This document shows positions 10,312 through 19,507 of a stretch of 64,000 nt of DNA, piece by piece. The stretch spans positions 1-64,000 of the forward strand of contig JAAZAA010000254.1 in the NCBI GenBank assembly GCA_012514535.1, given 5' to 3'. This stretch comes from Myxococcales bacterium (lineage in GTDB: Bacteria; Myxococcota_A; Polyangia; Polyangiales; Polyangiaceae). Below the pieces are notes generated by a model. It searched no databases. It was not told the origin of the DNA and worked only from the letters and a program-made list of their open reading frames with translations. Each line of letters starts with the position of its first letter. The first letter of the stretch is position 1. The translations under genes were made by a program, and so were the position numbers.

Positions 10312-10673
10312 GAGCCCTCGCAGCCGCCCGGCCCGACGCAGATCGGAGTGGGGTGATCGGGGGAGGCTGGTCCGGGAGAGGTGGTCGAGGCGCGCGCCGC
10401 CAGGGGCGAGTGACCGCGCTGCTCCATGAATCCGCGCGAGGCGGACCGCTCGGGGAGCGTGTCGGGACGAGCCACGCCCCCTGGAGCGCGGCGGTGCGGC
10501 GAGGGGACCTCTAGGCGCGCGGATTCCCTTGGGTTCGCTGTCCCCAAATTGCTGGCCCCCAGGGTGGATGTTAGCCTGGGGCGGGAAAAGGTCGCCGCGA
10601 ACCATCGAGGAGCCCCGCCAGGACCGCGGGAGCCAAGGGGGTCGAGCGAATCGACCCCACCGCTCGAGAGCCG

Positions 10674-12401
10674 ATGTCTCGTGAACCGCACATCCCTCTG
10701 TTCCTTTGGATCGCGACGGCAATCGTAGCCCACGCGATCTGGGGTGGAGGTGCGCACCAGGTCTCCAAGGCCCTCGAGGAGACCCTCGACATCGGCGCCT
10801 TCGCCCGAGAGGTGCAGCGGCACGTCCGCCTCCATTCCGTTCCCGTCGAAGTGTCTCTCCTGGACGAACAGGACGCCCCCTCCCTCGAGGTGCCCTCGCA
10901 GGTCGATCCGGCGCAGGAGAGCACCGAGGAAGCGGATCCCCAGGAGTCCACCGAGGTGGATCCCGAAGAGGAGCGGGTGGAGGAGAAGAAGCGCGAAGAG
11001 GAAAAAAAGAAGGAGAAGGAGCCAGAGCGTCCCCAGGCGCCCGAGCCCGAGCCGGACCCCGAACCCACGCCGGAGCAGGACCAGCCCCAGTTGGTGGTCC
11101 CACCCGAGGCGCTCAACCGCGTCGCGGTCGAGCAGCACGTGGAAGACAAGGATCAAGAGGACAACCCGGACGCCGCCCACATCGCCGAGCACGCCAACCG
11201 CGTGGAGCAGGAGACGCGGGCGCGGATCACCTCCACGGATCAGAACGAACCGGAGCCGAGCCCCGGTGAGCGCCACGCGGGCTCCGACCCGGAGCCGGGC
11301 AACTCGGAGGAGTCTCGGGTGGCCCAGTCCGACGACGCGGAGGGCGACCCGGACAGGCCTCCCGGCGACACCGCGGGGGAGCGCCCGCTCCCGCCCGTCG
11401 CCTCCCAGCCCGCCCCGCGGGAAGCCAGCGCTCAGGCGCCCGGTACGAACGCCCCCGCTCCCGCCCCTGCGCCTGCACCGACCCCACCCAGCGTCGCGCA
11501 GTCGCAGCAGGACGAGTCACCCGAGGTGCACGAGCTCGGCTCGGGTCGCTGGTCCTTGGCGCGCCCCCTCGAAGGGCGCGACGCGCAGAAGGCGGTCCCC
11601 CCGCGGCGTCCGCAGAAGCCGACGGATCTGCTGGGGCTCGGCGCGACGGGCACCACCCGCAACGGCGTGAACCTGAACCTCTCACCCCAGATGGCCGTCG
11701 CGGCGGTCGGCGCGGACCAGCTGGCCCGAGAGCGTCGCCTCGACGGTGAGCGCCGTAAGAGCGCCCATCGTGGCTCCTGGCAGTCCCTCGGACTCGAGCG
11801 CTGGAAGCCCGCCCTCGAGAACTACGTCGCGAGCGTGCAGGTGGGCAACCAGACGGCGCTGAACACCGCGCGGGTGCCCTTCGCGCGCTATCTCAACGCG
11901 ATCCACCTGCGCATCCACCCGGTCTTCGCAGACCGCTTCCTCGCGAGTCTCCAGTCCCTGCCCAAGGATCACCCGCTGAACCGCGAAGACATGAGCACGC
12001 ACCTCGAGATCGTGCTGAGCAAGGAGGACGGGCGCATCGTGCGTATGGGCATCACCAAGTCGAGCGGCGTGACCGCCTTCGACGTGGGCGCCCTGGACTC
12101 GGTGCAGAAGGCCTCGCCCTTCGGGGCGCCCCCCGACGTCATCGTCTCTCCTGACGGCAACGTCTATCTCCACTGGGAGTTCCATCGCCTGCCCCACTAC
12201 GCCTGCTCCACCTACTTCGCCAGACCCTACATCCTGAAGAGCGCACCGGAGACGGCTCCGCCGCGGCAGGGGCCCCCGCGGATGCCACCTCCACGGGGCG
12301 AACAGCCCTACGATCCGAGTCGTGCGGCTCCAGCCAGCCCAGGACAGCGCAGTGGCTTCCTCCACCGAGACCGGCGTGAAGCTTCTCAGCCCCGTGGTTG
12401 A
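10674..12401 (+). CDS. TonB-family protein with long charged/proline-rich linker
   Basis: N-terminal TM, E/K/P-rich linker, C-terminal TonB-like domain (LEIVLSKEDGRIVRMGITKSSGVTAFDVGALDSVQKASPFGAPP). Confidence 0.75.
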   Translation: MSREPHIPLFLWIATAIVAHAIWGGGAHQVSKALEETLDIGAFAREVQRHVRLHSVPVEVSLLDEQDAPSLEVPSQVDPAQESTEEADPQESTEVDPEEERVEEKKREEEKKKEKEPERPQAPEPEPDPEPTPEQDQPQLVVPPEALNRVAVEQHVEDKDQEDNPDAAHIAEHANRVEQETRARITSTDQNEPEPSPGERHAGSDPEPGNSEESRVAQSDDAEGDPDRPPGDTAGERPLPPVASQPAPREASAQAPGTNAPAPAPAPAPTPPSVAQSQQDESPEVHELGSGRWSLARPLEGRDAQKAVPPRRPQKPTDLLGLGATGTTRNGVNLNLSPQMAVAAVGADQLARERRLDGERRKSAHRGSWQSLGLERWKPALENYVASVQVGNQTALNTARVPFARYLNAIHLRIHPVFADRFLASLQSLPKDHPLNREDMSTHLEIVLSKEDGRIVRMGITKSSGVTAFDVGALDSVQKASPFGAPPDVIVSPDGNVYLHWEFHRLPHYACSTYFARPYILKSAPETAPPRQGPPRMPPPRGEQPYDPSRAAPASPGQRSGFLHRDRREASQPRG

Positions 12402-13563
12402 GACCCACTCCAACCGCTGGGACGCGGGCTCGGTGTTCAGGCCCGTGCTCGCGTGGGGGATCCTGGGGTTCGTCACCTTCGTGGTGGAGGTGCTCTTGCT
12501 GAGCGGGCTGCGGGGGAGCGCGAGCGGCATCTCCGCGCTCATCGACTCGCTCACGGTCCTGGGCGCGGTGCTCACTCAGCTCCTGTTCGTGAGCGGCGTC
12601 ATCCTGGTCGTGCATTTGGAGCTGCTCCTGATCCGCTCGACGGCGCCCTGGCCCTTGCGCGCGTTGAGCGTCCCGGTGACGTCGGTGCTCTGCACCCTCT
12701 TGATGAACGCCGCCGTCGGCGAACTCGCGGTACTCCCCCTGCTGCTCCTCGGCATCCTGGCGACGGGGCTCGCGCTGGCGACGGGGATCGCGCGCGGCCT
12801 CGCGCGAAACGACCTCGCGCGCAACGACTCGCAGGGCGACCCAGCGCCGGGCATCGCCTCACAGGGTGCTCCGGCCCAGGGTGTTCGAGCACAGGGTGTT
12901 CGAGCACAGGGTGTTCGAGCACAGGGTGCTCCGGCCCAGGGTGCTCCGGCCCAGGGTTTTCGAGCACAGGGTGTTCGGGCGCAGGGTGCCTCCTCCCGGC
13001 ACCTCGGTCTCTTCTTGATCCTCACCTCCCTGGCGGCGCTCCTGTGGGCTGCCGCCCGGGTCTCCGCGTGGCAGGCGACCACCCTCGAGCCCCCTCCCTT
13101 CGACTCCTGGGCCCCCTGGTTGGCCACCTCCGCCTGGGCGGTGAGCGCCGGCTTGACGACGTGGGCCTTCGTCCTCCTGGTGCGCGCCCCGCGGACCGCC
13201 GGCTCCCGCCCGCCGATCACGCCCGTCCTGGTGGGGCTGCTCGCCACCGCGGCGGGCTGGCTCGTCACCCGTCCGCGAACCTTCGACGAGCCGATCTGGC
13301 TGGTCTTCCTGGCTCGCGCCACGCAAGGCCTGCTGCGCACGCCGCTCCCCGTCGTGCCCCCCTTCTTCGTCGCCGTGGAGCATCTGCTCGGCCTCACCGT
13401 CGCCGCCTGGGCCTTCGCTCACCGAAGCCTCCCTCCCAGCCACAGGATCGCCGTCGGCTTCTGCCTCCTGGCGCTGCGCGCCCCCGACACCCCCTTGCTC
13501 GCCCTCGTGCTCACGGTCGGAGCCCTCTGGGTCGCGATCCCCTCCGCGCCGAAGCACGCCTGA
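12394..13563 (+). CDS. Polytopic membrane protein with internal pentapeptide (AQGVR/AQGAP) repeat loop (start uncertain; ORF open from 12322)
   Basis: Several hydrophobic helices. In-frame GTG at 12394 overlaps the upstream gene's stop. Confidence 0.65.
   Translation: MVETHSNRWDAGSVFRPVLAWGILGFVTFVVEVLLLSGLRGSASGISALIDSLTVLGAVLTQLLFVSGVILVVHLELLLIRSTAPWPLRALSVPVTSVLCTLLMNAAVGELAVLPLLLLGILATGLALATGIARGLARNDLARNDSQGDPAPGIASQGAPAQGVRAQGVRAQGVRAQGAPAQGAPAQGFRAQGVRAQGASSRHLGLFLILTSLAALLWAAARVSAWQATTLEPPPFDSWAPWLATSAWAVSAGLTTWAFVLLVRAPRTAGSRPPITPVLVGLLATAAGWLVTRPRTFDEPIWLVFLARATQGLLRTPLPVVPPFFVAVEHLLGLTVAAWAFAHRSLPPSHRIAVGFCLLALRAPDTPLLALVLTVGALWVAIPSAPKHA
12862..12990. repeat. 15-bp tandem repeat (gttcgagcacagggt / gctccggcccagggt), ~8-9 units, coding
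   Basis: Direct reading; encodes (AQG[VAF][RP])n. Confidence 0.92.
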
Positions 13564-13625
13564 TCGACGGGCGTCTCCGTCGAAAGCCAGCTCCGCGCGA
13601 GAGCACGCGATGAGCTCGGCGACAC

Positions 13626-13688
13626 CCCGCTCGCGGCAACGCCCGCTCGCGGCAACGCCCGCTCGCGGTAACGCCCGCTCACGCCCGC
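13626..13688. repeat. 16-bp tandem repeat (cccgctcgcggcaacg), ~3.6 copies, intergenic
   Basis: Direct reading of consecutive copies. Confidence 0.9.
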
Positions 13689-13796
13689 AGGGACTCACAA
13701 CCACCCACCATCACATCCCTCTCTCACACCCGATCTCCAAGCCGTCGAACGTCGACGATTGTCGCCACGAAGCGCCTCCGATAGAATAAAAGATCG

Positions 13797-14303
13797 GTGC
13801 CTCCCATCAGCGCGGACAGCGCCCCGTCCATGACCCTCGAGCTCAGCTTCTTCCCCTCGGAGCAGCTGGTCCCCGCGATCTCCAAGCTCGTCGCGGATTT
13901 CTGCAACCTGGTCTTCTCGGACCCGAACGTGACGATGCGCTACCACATGGCCGCACAGGAGCTCGCGGAGAACGTCGTCAAGTACGGCGACGGGCCCGTG
14001 GTGAGCCTCGGCGTGCAGTTCCGTCACGAGGGGGACGGGTACCTGATGCGGCTGCAGGCGACGAACACCGCGTCTCCGGAGAAGCTGGCGGAAGTCCGGC
14101 GTCACGTGGAGGCCCTGAAGACGGCGCCGGATCCGGAGGCCCTCTACGACGACCTGATCCAGGCGGGAGCGGGCCTCGAGGGCACCTCCGGGCTCGGCCT
14201 CGCACGCATCCGGGCGGAGGGGAGGCTCCTCCTCGACTACGCCATCGACGGCGACGAGCTCACCATCACCGCCGAGGCCAGCTCACGGGGGGACACACCA
14301 TGA
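13797..14303 (+). CDS. slr1658-like regulator (HATPase-like, possible anti-sigma/switch kinase)
   Basis: MRYHMAAQELAENVVKYGDGPVVSL (N-box-like) and GTSGLGLARIRAEG (G-box-like). First gene of a cassette with a STAS-like protein and a SpoIIE phosphatase. Confidence 0.65.
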   Translation: MPPISADSAPSMTLELSFFPSEQLVPAISKLVADFCNLVFSDPNVTMRYHMAAQELAENVVKYGDGPVVSLGVQFRHEGDGYLMRLQATNTASPEKLAEVRRHVEALKTAPDPEALYDDLIQAGAGLEGTSGLGLARIRAEGRLLLDYAIDGDELTITAEASSRGDTP

Positions 14304-14674
14304 CCCTCGCCGTCCGGGAGGTCGTCACCCCCACCTTCACCTTCGTGCCGAAACTGCAGGGCACGGACCTCTGCTGCGCCCTCACGGGGACCGCCGATCT
14401 GGTCGCCGTCGAGCCGCTCCAGGACTTCTTGAAGGAGCTGCGGGAAGACGTCGCGCGCCTCCGTCCGCCGCGCGTCGAGGTCGACGTGCGCGCGCTCCTC
14501 TTCATCAACTCGAGCTGCTTGAAGGCGTTCGTCAACTTGGTGTTCTTCCTGCGTGAGGCCGAACACACACCGCTCCTCGAGTTCGTCACGGACGGGAAGC
14601 TGACGTGGCAAGAGCGCGCCCTGGCTCCGCTCCGGAGGATGTCCCCCTCGACGGTCTCCATCAGGATCCTCTGA
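14300..14674 (+). CDS. slr1659-like / STAS-like anti-sigma-factor antagonist protein
   Basis: Small alpha/beta protein with VDVRALLFINSSCLKAFVNLVFFLR (STAS-like). 4-nt overlap with the upstream gene. Confidence 0.65.
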   Translation: MTLAVREVVTPTFTFVPKLQGTDLCCALTGTADLVAVEPLQDFLKELREDVARLRPPRVEVDVRALLFINSSCLKAFVNLVFFLREAEHTPLLEFVTDGKLTWQERALAPLRRMSPSTVSIRIL

Positions 14675-14684
14675 TCATCACCCG

Positions 14685-17147
14685 ATGACGAAACCACGCC
14701 GAACGATCGCGGTCCTGGCGGACACTCTCGCGGGGGAGTACCAGACGGACGTCCGCTCGGCGATCGAGCGGGCCGCGGCGGAGCGCGACACCAACCTCCT
14801 GTTCGTCACCGGACAGCAGATCGCGACGCTCGGCAGCGACTCTCTCGCCAACACGATCTACGAGCTCGTCACACCGCGCAGCTGTGACGGGATCATCGCC
14901 CTCTCCGGGACCTTCGGACACCGCGCCGGCGTGGACGGCACCCTCCGGTTCTTGAAGGCCTACGCGCCTCTGCCCGCCTGCAGCATCGGCATCGCGCTGC
15001 CCGGGATCGCCAGCGTCATCGTGGACAACGCCGGCGGCATGGCCCTCGCCGTCGAGCACCTCATCGTCGACCACCGGCGACGCAGGTTCGCTTACATCGC
15101 CGGCCCCGCGAGCAACGACGAGGCTCGGCTGCGTCTCGAAGCCGCTCGGCAGAAGCTGGAGCTCCACGGCCTCCACCTCGATCCGGCCCTGCTCGTCCAC
15201 GGCGATTTCACGACCGCCGGGGGCGCCGAGGCGATGCGGCAGCTCCTCGCCAAGGGCGTGCCCTTCGACGCCGTCGTGGGCGCCAACGACAACATGGCCC
15301 TCGGGGCCATGCAGGTGCTGCAGCAGCAGGGCATCTCCGTACCCGGTGAGGTCGTGGTGACCGGCTTCGACGACGTCACGGTGGCGCGCTTCGGGAGCCC
15401 ATCCTTGACCACGGTGCGCCAACCCCTACGCCGCCTCGCGGCTGCCGCCGTGGAGTCCGTGCTCGATGCCATCGACGGGAAGCCGACCTTCGCCTCGACG
15501 ATCGTGCCCGTCGAGTTCGTGCGCCGGGAGTCCTGTGGCTGCGGGTACCAGCTCGTCAACACCTGGATCCCGCCGCGGCCGGCGGAGGTGGGCTCGCTGC
15601 CGCCCCCTGCGGAGCGGCAGGCAGAGCTGGCGGCCAAGCTGCGCGAGACCGTCACCTTGTCCTCGGACACCGCTGGCGACTGGCCGGAGCGGCTCCTCGG
15701 GGCGCTGAACCGCGAGCTCCGGGGAGAGGCCGGCGTGTTCCTGAGCGCCCTCGACGACTTGCTCGAGGAGGCCGCCCAGGAGGGGATCGCGATCGACGAG
15801 TTCCAACGGGCGATCACGCTCTTGCGCAGGGAGGGGAACCGCGCCCGCTCCGAAGATCCGGCGCGCCGGGCCGCGCAAGAGCGGCTCTGGCACGCGGCCC
15901 GGATGCGTATCGGTGATGCGTCCGTGAGAACGCAAGGCAAACGCCGCCTCGAGGTCGAGCTGTCCGCCGTACGCCTCGCGCACTCCGGCGAGAGGTTCGC
16001 GACCGCCTTGAGCCTGCCCTTGCTCGAGCGCGCCATCGTCGGCGCCTTGCCGGAGATGGGGATCCCGCACGCGGCCGTCTTCCTCTGCTCCGACACCCAG
16101 CGACGCCTGCGCCCCTTCGTCCTGTTGCGGGACGGAGAGCCGATCCCCGTCGATGGGGAGCCCTTCGACGCCACCGAGCTGCGCCCCGCCGATCTCTTCG
16201 GCGATCGTCGCTTCAGCCTGTACGTGATGCCGCTGACCTTCGAGGCACGCCTCCTGGGCGTCTCGATGATGGCCGCCGGCGCGAACGAGACCATCTACGA
16301 GACCCTGCGGCATCAAATCGGCTCTGCCCTGACCACCGCCTCGATGCATCGCCAGGTCGTGGAGCAGATCGCCGCCCGAGAGCGGGTCGAGAAGGAGAGC
16401 GCGGCCAAGGAGACGCGCATGGCCGCCGCGATCCAGACGTCGATCGTCCCCCAGAGCTTCGCCGTCGACGGCCTCGACATCGCCGCGCGGATGCTCCCCG
16501 CGGCGGACGCCGGGGGCGACTACTACGACGTCGTCGCCACGGAGGAGGGAGCCTGGCTCGCGGTGGGGGACGTCAGCGGCCATGGTCTCGCCGCAGGCCT
16601 GATCATGCTCATGCTCCAGAGCATGATGGCGGTCCTCCTCCGCCGGGAGAGCTGCCGCAGCCCCGCCGAGGTGGTCACGGACGTCAACCGCGCCCTCTTC
16701 CACAACCTTCGGGATCGGCTCGGACGCGATGATCACGCGACCCTGGTCGTCCTCCTCTATCGACGTGACGGTCACGTCGTCTTCGCTGGCGCTCACGAGG
16801 AGCTCCTCGTCGTCCGCCATCGGACGGGCCAGGTGGAGTGCATCTCGACCACGGGCGTCTGGGTCGGCGCGATGCAGGACGTCCGGGCCGTGACCCACGA
16901 CGCCCACTTCCTCCTGGAGGACGGTGATCTTCTGGTCCTGTTCACCGATGGCGTCGTGGAGGCCCGCAACGCCCAGGGGGCGCAGTTCGGCATCGAGCGG
17001 CTGTGCGCGACGCTGCAGGCGCACCGCGCCGCGCCCGTGGAGGAGCTCTGCGACGCGGTGCTGCGCCAGGTGCGCGCCTGGACCCCCACCCTCGACGACG
17101 ACGTGACCCTGCTGGCGCTGCGCTACCAGGCGCCGCGCGGCGGCTAG
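14685..17147 (+). CDS. Soluble LacI-type ligand-binding domain, GAF-like middle region, and C-terminal PP2C/SpoIIE phosphatase
   Basis: N-terminal PBP1 fold without HTH (TIAVLADTLAGEYQTDVRSAIE, DAVVGANDNMALGAMQVLQQQGISVPGEVVVTGFDD). RRESCGCGY after the PBP domain. SpoIIE motifs AGGDYYDVV, VGDVSGHGLAAGL, LVLFTDGVVEARN. Confidence 0.88.
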   Translation: MTKPRRTIAVLADTLAGEYQTDVRSAIERAAAERDTNLLFVTGQQIATLGSDSLANTIYELVTPRSCDGIIALSGTFGHRAGVDGTLRFLKAYAPLPACSIGIALPGIASVIVDNAGGMALAVEHLIVDHRRRRFAYIAGPASNDEARLRLEAARQKLELHGLHLDPALLVHGDFTTAGGAEAMRQLLAKGVPFDAVVGANDNMALGAMQVLQQQGISVPGEVVVTGFDDVTVARFGSPSLTTVRQPLRRLAAAAVESVLDAIDGKPTFASTIVPVEFVRRESCGCGYQLVNTWIPPRPAEVGSLPPPAERQAELAAKLRETVTLSSDTAGDWPERLLGALNRELRGEAGVFLSALDDLLEEAAQEGIAIDEFQRAITLLRREGNRARSEDPARRAAQERLWHAARMRIGDASVRTQGKRRLEVELSAVRLAHSGERFATALSLPLLERAIVGALPEMGIPHAAVFLCSDTQRRLRPFVLLRDGEPIPVDGEPFDATELRPADLFGDRRFSLYVMPLTFEARLLGVSMMAAGANETIYETLRHQIGSALTTASMHRQVVEQIAARERVEKESAAKETRMAAAIQTSIVPQSFAVDGLDIAARMLPAADAGGDYYDVVATEEGAWLAVGDVSGHGLAAGLIMLMLQSMMAVLLRRESCRSPAEVVTDVNRALFHNLRDRLGRDDHATLVVLLYRRDGHVVFAGAHEELLVVRHRTGQVECISTTGVWVGAMQDVRAVTHDAHFLLEDGDLLVLFTDGVVEARNAQGAQFGIERLCATLQAHRAAPVEELCDAVLRQVRAWTPTLDDDVTLLALRYQAPRGG

Positions 17148-17256
17148 AGCGCCGCTCGGCTCGCCTGCAGGAGAGCTCCGCCCGTCAGGCCGCCGCCGAA
17201 CCCCAGCGCAGCGAACGCCGCGGCCCCGAGCTTCGACGGAGCGTGCAGGCGCCGGC

Positions 17257-18156
17257 TCAGGCGAGCCCGATCACGAGCGCCGCCATCACCAACACGAGGT
17301 GCGGCATCGAGGCGAGGAACAACGACCGAGCCCAGGCGTGGTCCGCGTCCGCCCGCAGGCCGCGCAGGGCCCACGCGACGAACAGGGCCCCGGACACCCC
17401 CGCGAGAGCACCGTAGACGACGCCGACCAGGCCGTCCCAGTAGGGCAGCAAGGTCGTGGCCCAGAGCGCGATCGCCAGGACCGCGATGTGCCGCTTCGCG
17501 TGGGCGAGGCCCCGCTCCGCCGCGAGGACCTTGAGCCCCGCGCGCGCGTACTCGTCCCGTCGGAAGACGGAGATCGCGAGGAAGTGCGGCAGCTGCCAGA
17601 CGAAGAGGATCGCGAAGAGCGCGAAGGCCCTCCGATCGAAGGTCCCCGCCATCGCCGCGTAGCCGATCGCGGGAGGCAACGCGCCGGGGACCGCCCCGAC
17701 GTAGAGAGACAGGGGCGTGACCCGCTTCAGCGGGGTGTAGACGAGGACGTAACTGAGCAGCGCGAAGGCGGACAACGCCACCGCAGTCAACGTCGTGAAA
17801 TGCGCGAGGAGCGCGAGCCCTGCGATGGACACCCCGACGCCGAAGAGGAGCGCCTCGTCGGGGGTGAGCCGCCCGGTGGGCAGGGGGCGCGTCCGGGTCC
17901 GCGTCATGAACGCGTCCGAGTCGATCTCGAGGAGCATGTTCAGGGCGTTCGCGCCCGCGACCACGAGGCCCGTGCCGAGGACCGCCCAGGCGAGGGTCAG
18001 GCCATCCAACGGTCCCGACGCCGCGAGCCCGCCGCAGGCCGTCGTGACCAGCACGAGGCGCGTCACTCCCGGCTTACTCAGCTCGAGAAACGCCCGCAGG
18101 GTACGGGAAACGTCCCGGGGCTCGTCCAGTAGATCCGCAGGGGTCTGCATGCCCAC
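17257..18156 (-). CDS. ctaB: Heme o synthase (protoheme IX farnesyltransferase)
   Basis: UbiA-family motifs: GANALNMLLEIDSDAFMTRTRTRPLPTGRLTPDEAL and VYTPLKRVTPLSLYVGAVPGALPPAIGYAA. Confidence 0.93.
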   Translation of the reverse strand: MGMQTPADLLDEPRDVSRTLRAFLELSKPGVTRLVLVTTACGGLAASGPLDGLTLAWAVLGTGLVVAGANALNMLLEIDSDAFMTRTRTRPLPTGRLTPDEALLFGVGVSIAGLALLAHFTTLTAVALSAFALLSYVLVYTPLKRVTPLSLYVGAVPGALPPAIGYAAMAGTFDRRAFALFAILFVWQLPHFLAISVFRRDEYARAGLKVLAAERGLAHAKRHIAVLAIALWATTLLPYWDGLVGVVYGALAGVSGALFVAWALRGLRADADHAWARSLFLASMPHLVLVMAALVIGLA

Positions 18157-18396
18157 TCAGGCCTTGTTCTGCTTTTTCCGAACGGCTTGCTTGTCCGACA
18201 GGGACTTACCCGCGAGCTGCTTGGGCTCTTCGTCTTCGTCGGCGTCGTCCGACTCGTCCGGATCGTCGGTGATGCCCTTCTTGAAGTTACGGATGCCCTC
18301 ACCGAGGCCCTTGCCGATGTCGCCCAGCCGACTGGCTCCGAAGAGGAGCAGGATGACGAGCGCGATGAGGACGATCTGCCAGGGGCCAACAGCCAT
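18157..18396 (-). CDS. tatA: Sec-independent translocase TatA
   Basis: MAVGPWQIVLIALVILLLFGASRLGDIGKGLGEGIRNFKKGI. Confidence 0.93.
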   Translation of the reverse strand: MAVGPWQIVLIALVILLLFGASRLGDIGKGLGEGIRNFKKGITDDPDESDDADEDEEPKQLAGKSLSDKQAVRKKQNKA

Positions 18397-18639
18397 GAGG
18401 AATGTCTCCAGCGGTCGCCAGGCCTGACCCAGGACCCATCCTCGTCGGGTGGGCTCCTCGGGGCGCCGGGCGGTGTGCCGCGTCCTTTACCACCGGGGCC
18501 TACCGCGAGCAACGCAGCGGCCGAATCCACCGTGGGCCCGGAGAGTGGCTCGGGAACGCCGCGGTTCCGCCGCGAGAGCGCCCTTGGTATGCTCGCCCCC
18601 CTCGGGGGGGTGTGCGCCCCGCGGGATTGGAGCAATTGG

Positions 18640-19308
18640 ATGGAAACGTCGAATAGTTCGCCCGAAGCGGAACGGCGCGCCCCAGGCGCCCCCTCCCTCC
18701 ACCCTCGAAGCGCCCGCACGCTCCTCGCGCTGGCCGGCGCGGCCCTCACCTTCGCGACGACCCTCCCCGCTCGAGCGACGGGCACCGACGCGGCGTCGAC
18801 CGACGGCAAGGGGATCGCCGCCGGGATCCTGCTCGGGGCGGAGACCGTGGTGCTCGCGGAGGCGGCTTTGGGTGTGCGCCCTGGGTGGGCCTACCTGGTC
18901 GGCGCCGGCGTGGGTGCCGTTGGCGGCGGCGTCGGGGGCTACTTCCTCGAAGACCACATCAGCCCCAAGACGGCCACCGTGCTCCTCGCGAGCGGCCTGG
19001 TCCTCGCCGTCCCGGCGACGATCGCCGCGTTGAGCGCGAGCGCCTACGAGCCGCCGCGGGACTACGTGCAGGACACCGCCCCGGAGGACGAACCCGTGGA
19101 CGCGCTGCCCCAGGGGGCGAGCGCTCCTCGGCGCCCGACCCTGTCCCTCGTCGTGCCCCCCTCCCTGATCGGCGTCGACGAGGGGCGGTGGTCGGTGGGT
19201 GTGCCCGCCGTCAGCCTCCTCGACGTCTGGTCGCCCGAGGACCGCCTGACCTACGGCCTGTCCCGCGAGACCGAGCTCCGCGTGCCGGTGCTGGCGATGC
19301 GCTTTTGA
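18640..19308 (+). CDS. Hypothetical exported/membrane protein
   Basis: Signal-like N-terminus, Gly-rich TM segments (YLVGAGVGAVGGGVGGYFL). The ORF is open from 18187; ATG at 18640 chosen because upstream sequence overlaps tatA. Confidence 0.6.
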   Translation: METSNSSPEAERRAPGAPSLHPRSARTLLALAGAALTFATTLPARATGTDAASTDGKGIAAGILLGAETVVLAEAALGVRPGWAYLVGAGVGAVGGGVGGYFLEDHISPKTATVLLASGLVLAVPATIAALSASAYEPPRDYVQDTAPEDEPVDALPQGASAPRRPTLSLVVPPSLIGVDEGRWSVGVPAVSLLDVWSPEDRLTYGLSRETELRVPVLAMRF

Positions 19309-19507
19309 GCCGCCGCGCGGTGGCGGGGGCTGCCCGCGTGACGATCGCGGGGATGCGTTTCCGAGCAGCGCGCGGAGTCGAGCAGCGACGCACACTGTGA
19401 TGGATAAGTGACCAACGGGCGCAGCTCCTCCCACCCGTGCCACCAGGTCGGCGCGGAACCTACTCGCGCGCCTGGCTTCCACGAGGCATCGCCTTCTTCT
19501 AACATTC

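Noticed and set aside
12862-12990. Possible CRISPR array
   Set aside because: Contiguous 15-bp tandem units in frame inside a CDS with no unique spacers; not CRISPR. The same applies to the other tandem repeats.
17144-17374. 76-aa minus-strand ORF ending in a TM-like segment near ctaB
   Set aside because: Overlaps ctaB in another frame and most of it is Arg/Gly-rich; no supporting start or conservation visible.
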